Below, in pieces: positions 23,305-36,227 of a DNA stretch of 64,000 nt (within the stretch, counting starts at the first letter, position 1; each line of letters begins with the position of its first letter). Source of the DNA: Lineus longissimus (lineage: Eukaryota; Nemertea; Pilidiophora; Heteronemertea; Lineidae); NCBI RefSeq assembly GCF_910592395.1, contig NC_088309.1:18476599-18540598 (forward strand), given 5' to 3'. Under the pieces are notes generated by a model, which worked only from the letters and a program-made list of their open reading frames with translations, made no database searches and had not been told where the DNA came from. Position numbers and translations under genes: made by a program.

Positions 23305-23434
23305 AGTGATATACGACACAAATAGGTTGTCCTCATGCATTCACTTTGGAAACGCATTTTAAAATAGATGTTATGTCCTGTTAATGGGGCACGTCATCAT
23401 CGCGTACATTTGGGAAAAACTCCCTAACGAGACC
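23305..23434 (-). mobile_element. Fragment of Harbinger-like MITE B, copy 1 (host of FB1)
   Basis: It matches the reverse complement of 56924-57056 at about 97 percent by eye and ends in CTCCCTAACGAGACC, the same terminal repeat as the complete copy. On the other side of FB1 only about 17 bases (GGGAATCGGGCGTTTCC) and a nearby GTGATTGTCC are shared, so the rest of this copy is deleted or diverged. Confidence 0.85.
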
Positions 23435-24030
23435 GGAGCAGACGGCTGAAAGTAGTTTAATTATTGGCCGCTAGGGTGCAGAATGTCGCTCACCCGAATT
23501 TTTCACGCAACTTTTGCTAAATAGAGCTAGTTCTAGTTTGTGATTCATTTTGATACTTCAGATTTGGGCAGAATACCAATATAACTTAGTCGTCAGTGTG
23601 GTTTTAAGCTGGAAAAACGTATTTGTTTTTCTTAAAGTGCCTTTTTTGGACGGGTGTGTGCGATTGTTTTGTTTTTATGTCACGTGACCTCGATCATGTC
23701 GACACAAAATTGAAATAAACCACCCTTTTCTGTCATTATTTAGGACGGATATTTCTCTAATAAAAATATTAATATAATTGGCCAATTTCTTAGGCATATG
23801 ATGTAGCGAATTCCCATGAAGATTTAAATTAATTTCAATTAATTTCAATCAATGGGATAGCAACCACCACCGGAAGATCGCGGAGAAATCGGTAAACTCA
23901 ACGGAGTTAATTCAGAAAAATACCAAAACAAATTGTTTGTAGGATATACAATATTTACTCTCTTTATTTCTCATCAAATCAGTATATACTCCCACACACA
24001 CGTGTATCTTAAGAGCCCCTCCTAAAGGGG
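23435..24030. other. Non-coding stretch, nothing recognised
   Basis: AT-rich sequence. It ends with a short hairpin, AGCCCCTCCTAAAGGGGGGCT, near 24011-24032. Confidence 0.45.
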
Positions 24031-24102
24031 GGCTTATGATATAATTGAATTGTAAAATTAACGTAACATTTGGCTTAATTGATGAAGACGTGACACGAAT
24101 CA
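24031..24102 (+). repeat. Family R fragment
   Basis: About 70 bases match 18058-18125, including ATTGAATTGTAAAATTAAC and GATGAAGACGTGACACGAA. Confidence 0.7.
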
Positions 24103-24176
24103 TACAGAATAAGCACAAGGGCACCAGTAGGGGTGATGGCCGACTTGTTCTTCTGCGGGGCGAGAAGCGACGGATA

Positions 24177-24628
24177 AGCCCGCAGCACACTAGCCGCCAA
24201 CTTCGGCTTTCACAGGCGTTTTTTGCCGCAAGAGTCCTGAACGCCTGAAAAATGCCTAGACTGCTACGAACGGCGTCGGCGAACGCGACGTGACGCCACT
24301 TGCCGCAACTAAACGCCAAATATCTAACATGTTTGATTTTTGAAGCGTGTCGCCGCGTCTGAACGCAAGAAGAAGCCAGGTGTGCTACGGATGGCCGCCT
24401 GACTTGACGTCGGCGGCGAGGCTATGGCCAATCAGCTTCCGTCTTGATGTCACATGATTTCGCACTGCATGGCCAAGGATGGGTTAAAGTGGCGGAAAAG
24501 ACGCTACTGGACGCCAATTCTGGGTAGGTGTGCTCTGACCGGGATCCACTGGCCGCCAACTTTGGCGTCGAGAGGCGTCAGCCGAACGCTTCTTGTCGCC
24601 AAAGTTGGCGGCTAGTGTGCTGCGGGCT
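24177..24628. mobile_element. GC-rich MITE with ATA target duplication
   Basis: The left end AGCCCGCAGCACACTAGCCG continues CCAACTT, and the right end (24602-24628) is its reverse complement over about 27 bases. ATA flanks both ends (24174-24176 and 24629-24631). The interior repeats GCCGCCAACTTTGGCG-type words in both orientations, so the right part is itself a hairpin. G+C is far above its surroundings. No transposase. The 90-codon minus frame across it reflects lack of A+T rather than a gene. Confidence 0.75.
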
Positions 24629-24784
24629 ATAGCGACCCAGCTACGGACGGGTGATTTATCCAAAGCCGCGGGACTGTACACACTGCTCGAAATGCTAGAG
24701 GGAAGAGGGCCAGTGTACTTGCCGGAGCCATTGGTCTTCTGATGTTGAAACAAGAGCAAGAACAAGAAAGACCAAAGCTAACTA

Positions 24785-25230
24785 CGTGGTCTCTCAATCA
24801 AACTTCGTCCATACATGTATTTATGACATTTAAAACATTTCTGATTCATAACGTAATTATTGGTTGACAGGTCTCAGCATTAACGTTATTCTAGATCCGT
24901 TTTTTAATTAAACGTTTTAGTTTTTGTGATTTAAAAAAATGCTTTAAACTTTGACTTAATTTTGGCTTATATAAATTGCTGAGGACATGACGCAATTCTT
25001 ATGCCGCACATCAACGTATCTACTTAAAACTACTTGGTCACGGTACGAAACTTTGTTGTAGCATCGTCACCTTTTGCCACGACGTAACAAATACCAAGAA
25101 TAGATCTATATCATGTCTATATATACTTGCAAATACGCATATGCAATTAGAGAGAAAGCTGGAGAGCAAAGTTGATCACGTGGCATCGTAATCAAACTTT
25201 GTTGATTGTGACATTCAAATTCATATCGCT
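24785..25230 (+). repeat. Diverged copies of family R
   Basis: Ordered words shared with 17915-18125 recur twice: TATGACATT, ATTCATAACG, TTTTTGTGA and GACATGACGCAATT at 24785-25015, then AGAGAGAAAGCTGGAGAGCAA, GTTGAT, GTGGCAT and GTGACATTCAAA at 25140-25230. Confidence 0.45.
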
Positions 25231-27817
25231 ATTTCCTTTTTTGAAAGGGTAAAAATAAATGTGTAACTTGAAATAAGACATCTATTTATTACCTGACATG
25301 AAAACTGTATATTCAAGAAAAGCACATCGAACGAAGCATCACTGTAAACTAATTGGTCATGGCCCAGAGCTTCGTCGTATCTCATCTCCCATTTTATTTC
25401 GCTTTCTTGCAACAATTCACACGATTAAAAATACAAATACATCTAAGACCTCCAACGCTCGTGGAAATTTGCAATTGAATTTGAAAATTTCAAATGGGGT
25501 GAATTCATATGGAAATTACACATGGTATTAATGATATAATGCTGTAGTATCTAGTCAAAACGGCCACAATATCATATTTTGTAACTTCTCATCTGTTGGG
25601 ATTTTCATAAAGTAAGTTTGAAGAAAAGAAGTTACTAAGAAAGAGTTAATTGGATCAATCCCAGTGTATTTTATCTAAAACTGTGCCCTTTTTTGGTGTT
25701 TTACATACACCTTGAGGTTAAAGTGGTGAAAAATTAGATGGAGATGAAAAAGAAAATGTTTAAGTATGTATACTGTGTCAAACAATAGAGCAAAACTAGG
25801 CAATGTGCACATCAAATGCGCTAACAGTCATTCGTTGTTCTGCGTGATTACTCCGAGAGGCTTGCCATTTTACGGTCGAGGTGATATACTACGACACTCG
25901 CATCCAGCACAAGATCGAGATCAAGCGGTTCGGGTTTCTATTTAACCTTGCCTGAAGAGACGCTTCTTGTGTCTTAATTTGTTTATTTGAAGAGCAAGGA
26001 AGTGTCATTCATTCTGGTATGCGATTTGTCTGTTCGAATGATCAGTTTGGTGATGCGTGCGCCTATTCACCGATATTGGTTCTGCACAGCGACAGACTTA
26101 AATCAAACCATGATATCTGAAAACGGGTTCGGAAAGGTCCCTGATTGCGTCGTAGCATGGTAAGCGGCTGGTTTATCTCGGTGATCATATCACTATTTAG
26201 CGACGTAATGCCGGAAATACAGAGCAGGTAATTTGAATTGCCAAATATCCTCTTGAACCGAGGGTTATGTTTCAGCACCAACGGCAGCAGGGAAAAACGC
26301 CCTTAATTGTCATCAGGCCTGGCGTCTTTATCTGCGGGTTTTATTCTGCGAAGCACTTCTGGTAGGTTTACATCATCCACGATTCCAAAATCGCGTGCAG
26401 CAGCTGGTGCACCATACCCAAAAAATACAAAACTTGCTGGCATTGAATTGGGCAATGCCGATGATTTCGAATAACCCCGAAGTTCAAGACATTTATTATT
26501 ATTATTAATAACCCGATAACCTATTCATAAATCGTGTTGTTAATTCTTAGTCTGAGATGTCAGTTGGTAATGGCTGGATTACTTTGTACTGTCAAGCTTT
26601 CGAGATCATTAAACTCAAACCTGATCTAAGATAAAGCTAATATCCACATCGCTTTGATTCACTTTTGAAGGCACTCAAGAATTGATGTGACTTACATTGA
26701 ACTTTGATGTACTGTCGGCATAAAAGGGTGATAAGCTTGGCATAGACTGCGTATATTGTCATGAAACTTTGCTGCTTAATCTAATCTTTTTCAAATACCG
26801 GTAATTGAATTGAGAAACAGGGAAATAAGCCGGAAATGGGTAACGGCGGATATCAAAGTATTTCTTGTGGATGACAACTATTATACAGACGCAGTGGAAG
26901 CCATTATATCTCATGCTAAATCAAAGAGAAAAACCTGCTTACATCGCGGCGTGCCGCTACAAGACACGTTATCCGTGTGACAGAGACGCATTCAAAGTTT
27001 TACCGTCAATATCTACATCTTTGAACTTCGCTGTTTACTCAAGTCGTGCCCTGGGCGGTGGTAATGTATATCATAATCATTAGCGTAAATGGTCTTCTTG
27101 ATCATGATGCCAGTATCTCAATACTTCTTTGAAGACTTTGAATTGGCTATACCGCCGGCAGAGGTTTTTGTATCCCGTGAAGCATGCGCATGTATTCCAA
27201 CTCCAATAAACTCCTTCACTCGCATGCATAACCGGAAACAGATCTGGATTTTTTCAAACGAGTTTAGTGCAACACTCTTTCCCTTGATATTGGAGTCTTT
27301 GCATGTGTACTAATAATGGGTAAGTCCATATTGCCATGCAGGCGACCATATAATTTTTGGAGTAAGAACCCCAATTGCTGTCGTTGGTCAGAATGCATCC
27401 AGTACGAAGTAGTCAGTTCAGAGGATACAGCGTCAATCTCGTGTACTTACAAAAAAGAAATATGGCTCTGATCAATACTCCGTCTATGACTGTCCGATTT
27501 ACATCTTGCGAAGATCCTTTTCACACAGACATGACGTTTGCCAAGGTATATAGCCGTCTCTTCCCGGTCAGTCCCGGGGTGTAAGCGCACTAACACAGGA
27601 AACGCTTATCGAGCTTTTATTGGTCAAGATCCCACGAGCATTTCGACTATAGCAGAGCAATTTATCTCTCGATAAAGGGCATCACTACGGTATCCCCTAT
27701 GGTCTCATCACAACGAAATCGTTTACTAAGACATGTCCGAGTCTCAGTCATGTCGAACTTCATTGGATGATCTCTAAATAACTGGTAATCGTAATCAGAG
27801 TAATGAGGCCGGACATG
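25231..27817. other. Non-coding stretch, nothing recognised
   Basis: Several 60-77 codon frames on both strands overlap each other and show no family signature. Confidence 0.45.
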
Positions 27818-28000
27818 TCAGAGATCACCATCACTGGTAGCATCAGAAATGGTGCACTCGATCAAAAAGTGCGCGTTTTGACTTATCGCAGCGTGGCTTT
27901 CAAGGGACTGAAATTCATGGGTCTTCACATCCTTCGAAAGAGACTTCAAGCGAGGTTCCTTGTATATGGTGTCAATGCCAGGGCAGGTTAAAGAACCAAC
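27818..28000 (-). CDS. Candidate terminal exon, unrecognised
   Basis: On the minus strand an acceptor-like TTTCTTACTAG is followed by 60 open codons and a TGA, beginning in phase 0. The peptide is balanced and hydrophilic (LKSLSKDVKTHEFQSLESH). I recognise no family. The plus strand over the same bases holds a 62-codon ATG frame, so orientation is uncertain. Confidence 0.2.
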   Translation of the reverse strand, partial: VGSLTCPGIDTIYKEPRLKSLSKDVKTHEFQSLESHAAISQNAHFLIECTISDATSDGDL

Positions 28001-28864
28001 CTAGTAAGAAACATGCGTTCCGGCGCCTTCTGGCGCGTTCCCAACAACACATTTGTTTTAATGATCACAGAACATGAAAGAGGTGGAGGAATTAAGGAAA
28101 TGACTTGATGGAGATTCACAGCTTAAAGCTAGATAAAAATTTTGCAGGTATCTGCAGGTATCAAGCTGAACATGTTCGTGGAATATGCTTAAATTGCATG
28201 ATTCCCTCTTTATCGACATTCAGTTTGTGTCTTCTCAAATTTATTCTCATTTAATGAAATAAGATAATGATATAATTCTCACCCACACAGATACAGGCAC
28301 ACAAAAGGGATAAGAAATCTGTCGTTGTTTTGGATATACTTGCAACATTTGATTGATTAAAAATCGTGGGGAATGTACGTGGGGACACATTATTTGATTT
28401 TTCAAATATTCATGTGGACGTTGTTCGAGGGCATAACAATATTCGATTGATAACAAAAATTGTTGGGTTGTTTATAATAATTCCTTTAAAAAATAATATA
28501 ATGGACCTTTCACGTAATGTTGATAAAAAAACATATACTTATTAATGTCTAACGTCACCCGCGTGCGTATCAGCAAAAACCCACCCATTATGGAACATGA
28601 CCAAACATGCTAAAAAAAGCAGAAAAACGATGATGGGGATGTAATATGATTATCCATCTGTATTGTTTGTAGGACGTGCCTTAAATCAAAAGCACAACCT
28701 TCTTACAACAAAACCTGATGATATCCGGTTATCGGTAGCCATAACTATATTGCCAACTTACATGTAGAATTTTTTGTGGGACGATACTAGCCTGTTTATC
28801 ATTAAGCTGGCCAAATATTCAGACGATTGCAGGAAAATAGGCATCAAAGCATCAGTTTCAGCCT
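28001..28864. other. Non-coding stretch, nothing recognised
   Basis: AT-rich, no supported frame. Confidence 0.5.
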
Positions 28865-29135
28865 AAACGGTAAGCCTATTATTTCAAAAGAAACACATGA
28901 ACTAACTGTGCGATCTGTAACTCGCTGAAAAAAAACAATTTTTTTCTCTCGAAACAATGGTATAAAGTTACCTTTTTAATGATAGTAGCTGATGTAAGCA
29001 GAGAAAAATATATCAATGCCTCAGTTTTAGTCGTTAAGGTATACTTTCAAAGGAACAAGGAACTAATTGGACGATCTGTAGCTTGCTGGAGGAAACAATT
29101 TTTTTCGGAACAATGGTGATGTAACATTTTTGATG
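28865..29135 (+). repeat. Diverged tandem duplication, period about 160 bp
   Basis: AACGGTAAG/GTTAAGGTA, AAAGAAACA/AAAGGAACA, GAACTAA, CGATCTGTA, GCTGAAAAA/GCTGGAGGA, CAATTTTTTTC and AACAATGG recur in order at 28865-28980 and 29030-29135. Confidence 0.6.
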
Positions 29136-30065
29136 ATATAGGTTATGTTACGTTTATTAATCTTAGTGGCCTAAAAATGAGAAAGAATCACTTCCTTGGG
29201 ATAAATCAAGTTCAATCCTGCCTCAGAACAAACCCGCAATCACATTTCTTGTTAGGAGATGGGTGGAAAACGGGATACCTAGTGCTGTCTGGTTTTTTCA
29301 TAAACGGAGAGGACATTTATTGGGAGAATAAACCAAAAGTAAAAGAAATTAGTCGCAAACATTTTCGGTTGATGAAAAGCTTCAGGGAAGCTCTGGTTAG
29401 ACCGACCGATATTACCTGCCTTAGCATGGAGTCCGGTTTACTCGACTATTCAGTCATCTTTTCTTTCAAGTGGTGATATCGTGATCGTGTACTCGGTTTG
29501 AAACAACCAATGCTGAATTGATATACAATAACGTGTATTCAATTTTTTAAAAGCTTTATTGGGGGGTTGGACAATGTGATTATAATTTCCTATGTAGGTC
29601 ATATACATGTGCAGTCTCTGTTAAAGCCAGATAAATTTTAAAAATGCTCTCTCCTCCGAACCACTTTTTATAAAACAATTACCTGGCGTAATATGATATT
29701 TCTGATGGAAAAAGCAATAATTAGACCAAAAACGTTAGAAGGGATTTTATTCTTGCAGCAATTTCGAGTAAAATATCAGCAATCATGACAACCAGTTTGT
29801 TCTTTAGGTCTTCCCATTATACTGTGTGTACATGTACGGGATGTCCTCGGGAATATCGGTAGCCTATCCTTTCTATACTATAAAAGTAGGACGAGACATC
29901 TTGGAGGTCCAAAAGTATACAAGGATACCAATGGGACTAAGTATAGGCCCTGGTCCCGTCTTTATTGTGACTTGTCATGCACAATCTGCAAATCCGCTTC
30001 CCATATCGCCTTGGAACATTGACTAACAAAACATTAGACGTAACCGCCGGTGTGGCCAATGACTG
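29136..30065. other. Non-coding stretch, nothing recognised
   Basis: A 99-codon ATG frame at 29177-29476 has no known domain and no other support. Confidence 0.45.
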
Positions 30066-30192
30066 TGACGACCTGTGCATACAATAACATTTAAATAACA
30101 CTGGAGTACAAATAGCCAATTATAATACATGCAATATATGGCACCCCAAGAGGCCTCTTCAAAATGGCATCCGATACCGGTATTCACGAGGA
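30066..30192 (-). mobile_element. MITE M1, copy 3, diverged and truncated
   Basis: In reverse orientation this matches 9061-9201 of the full M1 copy: GAGGACGACC context, the TGCATACAATAACATTTAAA interior, then the terminal repeat with ATACCGGTAT ending CACGAGGA. One terminal repeat is missing. It keeps the CGTGAATACC version of the end seen at 9061. Confidence 0.8.
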
Positions 30193-33100
30193 CGATCTGT
30201 ATGTTAATTAACTGTATCACATATCACGCAATACATCTCTTTAACAATACTGTCACGAATTACTTTCGATTGGGCCATGATGAAAATTCAGTCAATGAAG
30301 ATGTGCAAGTCTGGTGATGAAATCTATTGTTCATGCCCAATACTTCGACTGATTAAACGAACTAAGAGTGACGGTCTTGTTCGCGGCATCGCGGCCGCGC
30401 AAGCTTGTGGTTGATAAGCAAAATGATTAAAATCACCGAGGCAGAACTTGACAAATGAATGAAGGGAATATTTATGGTTTCGGATACAAATCGGTGAACT
30501 GCGTGACCGCAAAGTATACCAATCAGCAAGATAGACCATGGTTCGTTACCTCTCGCGGGTGCAACGTTTTTCTAAGTTACACATGTTACATGTGAAACGG
30601 TGTTGATGTGACCGTATAGCCACTCAGGTTGTACCAATGATGACGTCACCTTTATAACAGCCAATCAGATATCAGCATGTAGGTATAAATGGAAGTTGGC
30701 GTCAAATTCCTTCAGTGTTTGATGTTCTTGATACATTCTTGCTTTGTTTCATACAGCCATACTTGGGAAAAATGGCATACTTTTGAATTATTGTTTTTCT
30801 TTGCATATATCTTGCTATTTCATATACTGTTCATATATTCCAAGATGCACAATTATCAAAAGAAAGTTTCTTCAAGACGTTGTAATCAATTGTGCATGTA
30901 CATTTTGTGTAAAGTATCTTCCATGCCTGATACACAATCATGTGCTTGGCAATTAAATTTCATTTTATTTCATTTCATTTCATCATTCTATTATCAATGG
31001 TTCATAACTTACCTCCCAAACCTTCGATAACCACAGTCCGTCTTGGTTATGGAATGATGCGGACTTCGTTACGGGAACACTTTAATAGCATCCCGCGAAG
31101 TTACTATTTATAGCTCACAAGGTCATTTGAATAAGATATTGATGACGTTTTAGTCACGTGTCAGTCGGACATCGACACTTATTTCTACACATTTGAGCTT
31201 ATTTCAAAGTCAATTATCTTTGACCCTGCATTGTTTTTGGCATGAATGATAACATAGAGTCAGAGAGAGAAATATTCAGAACAATTATGTAGTATTTCCA
31301 ACACTCGGACATGTGCCAGATTGAATCTAACTGCCCTAGTTAGAAAGCCTGAATCCATTACGAAACCGCATGTTTGTCCGACATTGCCTGTAATTTAGCG
31401 ATGGGGAAATAGAGGGCAGCAGCTGCAGTGACGTCATTATCGCGGAATGCTATTGAAATTTATTACACGTATTATCAAGGCAATATGGAGAGGGGTATGC
31501 CTTACACAACATGCATGTAGTATACAATGCACACTGTATATGCAAGTTTTTCTGATACCTTTGCAAACTCCATAATTTAACCTAAGTGTTCATTCCGCAT
31601 TCCAGGAAATACTTTTCAACGCCTCGGCTGTGTTGGCTCACACAGGTGATAGGTACTTGGAGATTTAGCGGCTTCGTAAAGGTGCTTTCCTATCTGAGAA
31701 GTTGCAAAGTTCAAGAAAAAAATATGTTTTGAACCTATATCATTTCACGAGAAAAACAAATCGTGTGAACAGTAGAAAAGAGGATTTAAAAAAAAGTATT
31801 TCGCCATGTAATCTGTGATAGTTAGCAAAAATCAATTGTGTTATTAAACAGCACTTCGAAGGATTTGGAAATTGTAGTTAAGCACAAGAGGACTATTGTT
31901 GAAGTGACATAAAGTAGTTGGTACATTTTTACTGCTCTTTAGTGTGATGGTGCAGTTGCAGCAATCATTAAATGACAGTGGAGAGAAAAATGATCGTGAA
32001 TAAACGATGCAACACTTTGAGATAGGACGTAAAAGAGTCCCGGCCTTTAAGAAACCAAAAATCAGGTTTGCATGCCCTAGCATGTTTGAAGAAACAACGT
32101 CAATCAAACTAACCAAATGCCAGACGCTCAAGGCTGTTTGAAGTGCCAGAATCCAATGAGAGGTGTTCAAAATTATTGACAACATCTGCAACCGCCATTC
32201 TTCCACGAATACACTAAATTTTTCGATCGCAAAGGATTGCAGAAGCCGGATTGGCCTTCTCTGAGTAACTATCAACGAAGCTGAATGATCTCACAGAAAA
32301 ATAAACAACTTGTCTGGAAGTTTTGCCAGTGCATCTGCAGGCCCAAATGTCCAAGCATTTGTTTCTCGGTTGTATTCCCCTTGTGTCTGTTCAAAGATGT
32401 TCAACCAGTTTAGCGCTACGCGAGCCGTGATGGGGTTGAGAGGTGGAAGCAAACACCGTTTGACCAGGCCGCCATTGAAAGGTACATTTTGTAGAGTGTC
32501 AGCAAAAACTTTTTTTTCTGACCGCAAAAGTGAGTTTTAGTACCTAATAAAAATAAACAACTCGGTCCTTAAACCAGCTGCGATTATTTAGAAATAACCA
32601 TTAAAGCCGACAATTTCTTTGCTGCCCCCCCCCCCCCTCGGAGCAGCGATTGTTCTTCGGTGTTCAAAGCTGCCAAAAGTGACACACTTGTATAGTCATT
32701 ATTTTGTCGAATCCTAACTTGACAGACAGTGTCAAATCGAAAATTGGTCGTGCTAAAAGGAAGCTTTAACTTGGCTTGTCATAAACCGCGAGATGAGAAA
32801 TCGCAAAATCGCGAGATGAGTAATCATTACTTTCTGCCACAAGATTTTTTACTTCCCTGGACCATGACAATCACCATTTCTAATGCTGCTGTCCACTTCT
32901 CCATTCAATGATAGTAGGGCCGAAGACAATGCAAAGGTTACATGCAACTGCATGTTCATCTTGACCACAAAGGTTTTTGCAACTTATCAAGATATACTGT
33001 GAGCATTATACCACGAGCTTCAGGATGCTGCATGTATCAAGATTATTTTCACGTTACGCCTGGCGGCACAAGTCACCATACACAAGATTGACCGATAACA

Positions 33101-33423
33101 CAGGGCATGCACCTGGTGAACGTTTGGTCATCCCTAAACATAACGCGGGATAGTCTGACCATCGAAACTAGGCTATACATTACCTTAAATTCCACACATC
33201 GCACAGCGGAGTCTATTTCAATGGGCCAGTCAAAACAAGAATAGCTCCTTGCTACAGCCTCGGTCACATGAATGCTCGCCTTTTTAGGTTCCATATTTGC
33301 AATACATCCAGTGGCTCATCGAGGTTGGCATTCGCTCCATCAATCGGCAGGGAAGCCGAGGAACGACAAAAAAGTATTTGATCACCACGCCAACATTGAG
33401 CCTAAATCAGAGAATCAGCTTTG
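30193..33423. other. Mostly non-coding; microsatellite and ATCGCGAGATG pair
   Basis: 30958-30985 is a short TTTCA-type microsatellite after CTTGGCAATTAAA. A C homopolymer lies at 32626-32637. 32785-32818 holds two copies of CGCGAGATGAG 23 bases apart. Long minus frames at 31844-32275 and 32291-32527 lack ATG starts and known domains. A 37-codon ATG-to-donor segment (33184-33294, minus) is noted but not supported. Confidence 0.45.
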
Positions 33424-35701
33424 AGTGCTACTTTGTGTAGTCGCTATTTTAGCTACATACGTCACAGAAGAAGCCTACCATGATGCTTCATGCCGAATGT
33501 CCAACGACTTTCAATTAAACGACATCTCCGGAGTGACTTTTATACCGGTGCGACAAAAATGCGACAAAAATGCGAGAGCAGCTAGAGTGCCTGTGATTTA
33601 TGCAAAAGGTCAACCGCCCTCGAAGCGACCTAAATGTAGCCCGAGTGTGACGGGATGTAGGACCCAGTTGTAAAAGTTCGGACTACCAAACAAGTGAAAA
33701 ATTTAGTTTGGACTATTAAAACTGGCGGAACACCTTTGCTTTCATATCGCCACCTTAAGTCAAGATTTTCCTCGAACACGCACTGAGTAAATAACCTATA
33801 ATGCCGATAGTTTACCACTGCTGCCTTCGGGTACAAAACCATTTATCCCAAAGCAAACTATTAAACTGTGCTATTAGTTGCTATTCATTGCCCTAGGCCA
33901 TCTTTTATCGAGAGCCAAGTTGCTTTTCTAGACAGTGTTCTTGACTTTGGCCACTTTACCATGATTGCTGTATATATCCTGAAATAATATTGCCGTCACG
34001 AATCAACTTAATAGCCACAGCGGTGCGTCTCGAGATGCAGGATAATGTCTTAGCCGTGTGTAAGCAAATATCTATCATGTCTATTAGCGAGGAAGGTCCC
34101 TTGCGAGTCCCCTCATGCGTGAGCGCGTGCTAGAAAAAACGATCACTGCATTTGTCTACAATTTAAAAAACGTACATCAGAAAATATTTCCTGAAGGAAA
34201 CAGGAGAAAAACAAACACTTTAAAAGTAAAAACCCCTACTCATTTAATCAGATAAGTTTTGACCAATAAAACTCGTCTTCTTGTTGTATGAATAAAACAT
34301 GCTAATTTAATCAGAGAAGTAAATCAGCCTGGAAAACCATCAGAGAAGTAAGTCAGTCTGGAAACCATGCCGCGTCGACATGTTACAAACCTAATTGGCA
34401 CCTGCCCCTACAAAGCATCCCAATCTACCAATTCAATTCATGTGATTCTCAACTGATTCCTCAGTAATTGCTGGTCGTCCACGCTTAAAGGGATTCAACT
34501 TTCACCTATTGCGATGAGGTTTTCTTTACACGACTAATGACGGCGAGCCGACGAATGGAATTGAGAAAGCTTCCATCAACCCACAGGCAACTGTATTGTA
34601 ATCTGGGTGAGGCATAAAAAGAAATTCAATCAATAAGTTTAACCTGATATTGGAACTGTTGGGGGAAATTTTGTAAGGATATTGAGTTATACCGAACTGG
34701 GGCTATTAGTTGTTTTACCAAAATTGCGAGGGTGGAGCTGGCATGTCGACCAAAATCGAGCCAGAGCCGGGATTTGGCAAACATTTTAGAACTCCAACTG
34801 AGCAATCTTGGTGAGACAACTACTATCCCACGTTCCGTATCAATTTCTATTCTGAAACACCTCTAATTGAGTACTGTGACTTTGAATGCTTTAAAACTGC
34901 TTCAATATTTTGCACCAAGCCAAGAAGTTATAACCGCTGAACTCAAAACGAGACTTCATAGGCACATCGTGCATTTACACAGTAAACTGTGTTTTATTAT
35001 CAATCAGTTTTGGAATATCGTGCCATATTTGTTGCGTATAACATTTTAAGATGACAATGACCAGTAGTAGCACTGCCGATTACGTGTAAATAACGGTTTC
35101 TGTACCTATAAATAAGACATATGCATAATGCATTTAAAAGGCTAAAACGACGTTACTTGATCCCGCGCAAGCAGAAGAAGTCGGTTTGTAGGCCTCAGGT
35201 CATATTTGGTATAATATGACAACTTTGCATGATACATTTGTCAGGATTGCTAGTCACAAAATCAATTTCAATATAATTCAGTAGCATGCCATATTGGCAT
35301 TAAAGACTCATAGCGATTGGAGTCTTCGGGCGTATTCTGTTGCGGGACTGGCAAGCAATTGTTGTGTCTTACAGCACGTCCCATTAATTGCACATGTTTT
35401 TCGATATCTTAGGCATCAATTCCTGGAACCTTTTGTGCTGTCATTTATAAAGAAATACTTCCAGAACGTTCGATATAAACTTTGTTTCTAAGGAATTATA
35501 AAACGGCCTTTTACGCAATGAAAAAGTCATGCCTTCACATTTTTACAACATGTTGGTAAATTGTTGCAAACCTTTTAGCCGGAACAAAGGGAAAATAGGT
35601 ATTTTGGAGGGAAAATGGATGATTCCAAGGAGAGAAGATGTGTTTTGAGCGCTTCTGAAGCAATTTCAGCTGTCATTGTTGAGAGGCGGAAGAGGCGGTG
35701 A
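33424..35701. other. Non-coding stretch, nothing recognised
   Basis: No supported frame, RNA or repeat. Confidence 0.5.
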
Positions 35702-35911
35702 AATAAACCAAAGAGAGTATGGACCAGGCCCTGCAAAATGAGGGTGGATCATGGGGCATATCACTGCCTGTTAAAGGAGTTGCGGCTGATTGACAAGCCG
35801 TCATACAAAAACTTCCTGCGAATGGATGAAACTGCATTCGAAGAACTTCTTGAAAAGGTTTCACCACCCATTACGAAGCAAGACACTCATTTGAGAGTTG
35901 CTATACCAGCC
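35702..35911 (+). pseudogene. PIF/Harbinger (HARBI1-like) transposase, N-terminal fragment
   Basis: Seventy codons open after a TGA at 35699 carry the hallmark N-terminal region of Harbinger transposases: RVWTRP, then AYHCLLKELRL, then a YKNFLRMDETAFEELLEKV block and ITKQDTHLR. In intact proteins this leads into the helix-turn-helix and DDE nuclease domain; here homology stops at about 35911 and sequence becomes TTACAACA-rich non-coding DNA. Either the rest lies in a lost exon or the copy is truncated. No DDE domain is present, so it is not functional. The first ATG is at 35738, but upstream residues also match, so that ATG is not the real start. Confidence 0.75.
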
Positions 35912-36170
35912 GCTTGTTCAAGTCACATGACCTCAGGTAGATCACATGACGCAAATCCTATTTCTGATTGGCTGAAGAGTTTGCAACATTTTTACAACAT
36001 GCAACAAAGAATTGCATTGCATTTAATTTGCAACAATTTTACAACAATTTTACAACATGTTGTAAGACGCGTTTTGCTCTGTACACACTACGCAACATTT
36101 TTGCAACATTTGTTGCAACTGGAAATGTTGTAAAAATGTTGCTAATATTTTACTAGTGTACACAGGCCTT
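35912..36170. repeat. TTGCAACAT-rich hairpin next to the Harbinger fragment
   Basis: Dense TACAACAT/TTGCAACA words. 36078-36166 forms an imperfect hairpin, with CTGTACACACTACGCAACAT at the left and ACTAGTGTACACAG at the right. It may be a small MITE. Confidence 0.55.
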
Positions 36171-36227
36171 CTCTGACAGTATCATGCTGAAGAGAGCTTT
36201 AAGTTTGCTACACAAGTTTGTGAAATA

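Noticed and set aside
24484-24765. 93-codon minus frame
   Set aside because: Overlaps the GC-rich MITE and its flank; open mainly because stop codons are rare in G+C-rich DNA.
29177-29476. 99-codon ATG frame
   Set aside because: Composition is plausible but nothing else supports it, and I recognise no family.
31844-32527. Two long minus frames (143 and 78 codons)
   Set aside because: Neither begins with ATG. A GTGAGA donor-like site follows the second, but no acceptor or domain is convincing.
33184-33294. 37-codon minus ATG segment ending at AAG|GTAATG
   Set aside because: Too short to separate from chance; no promoter or homology.
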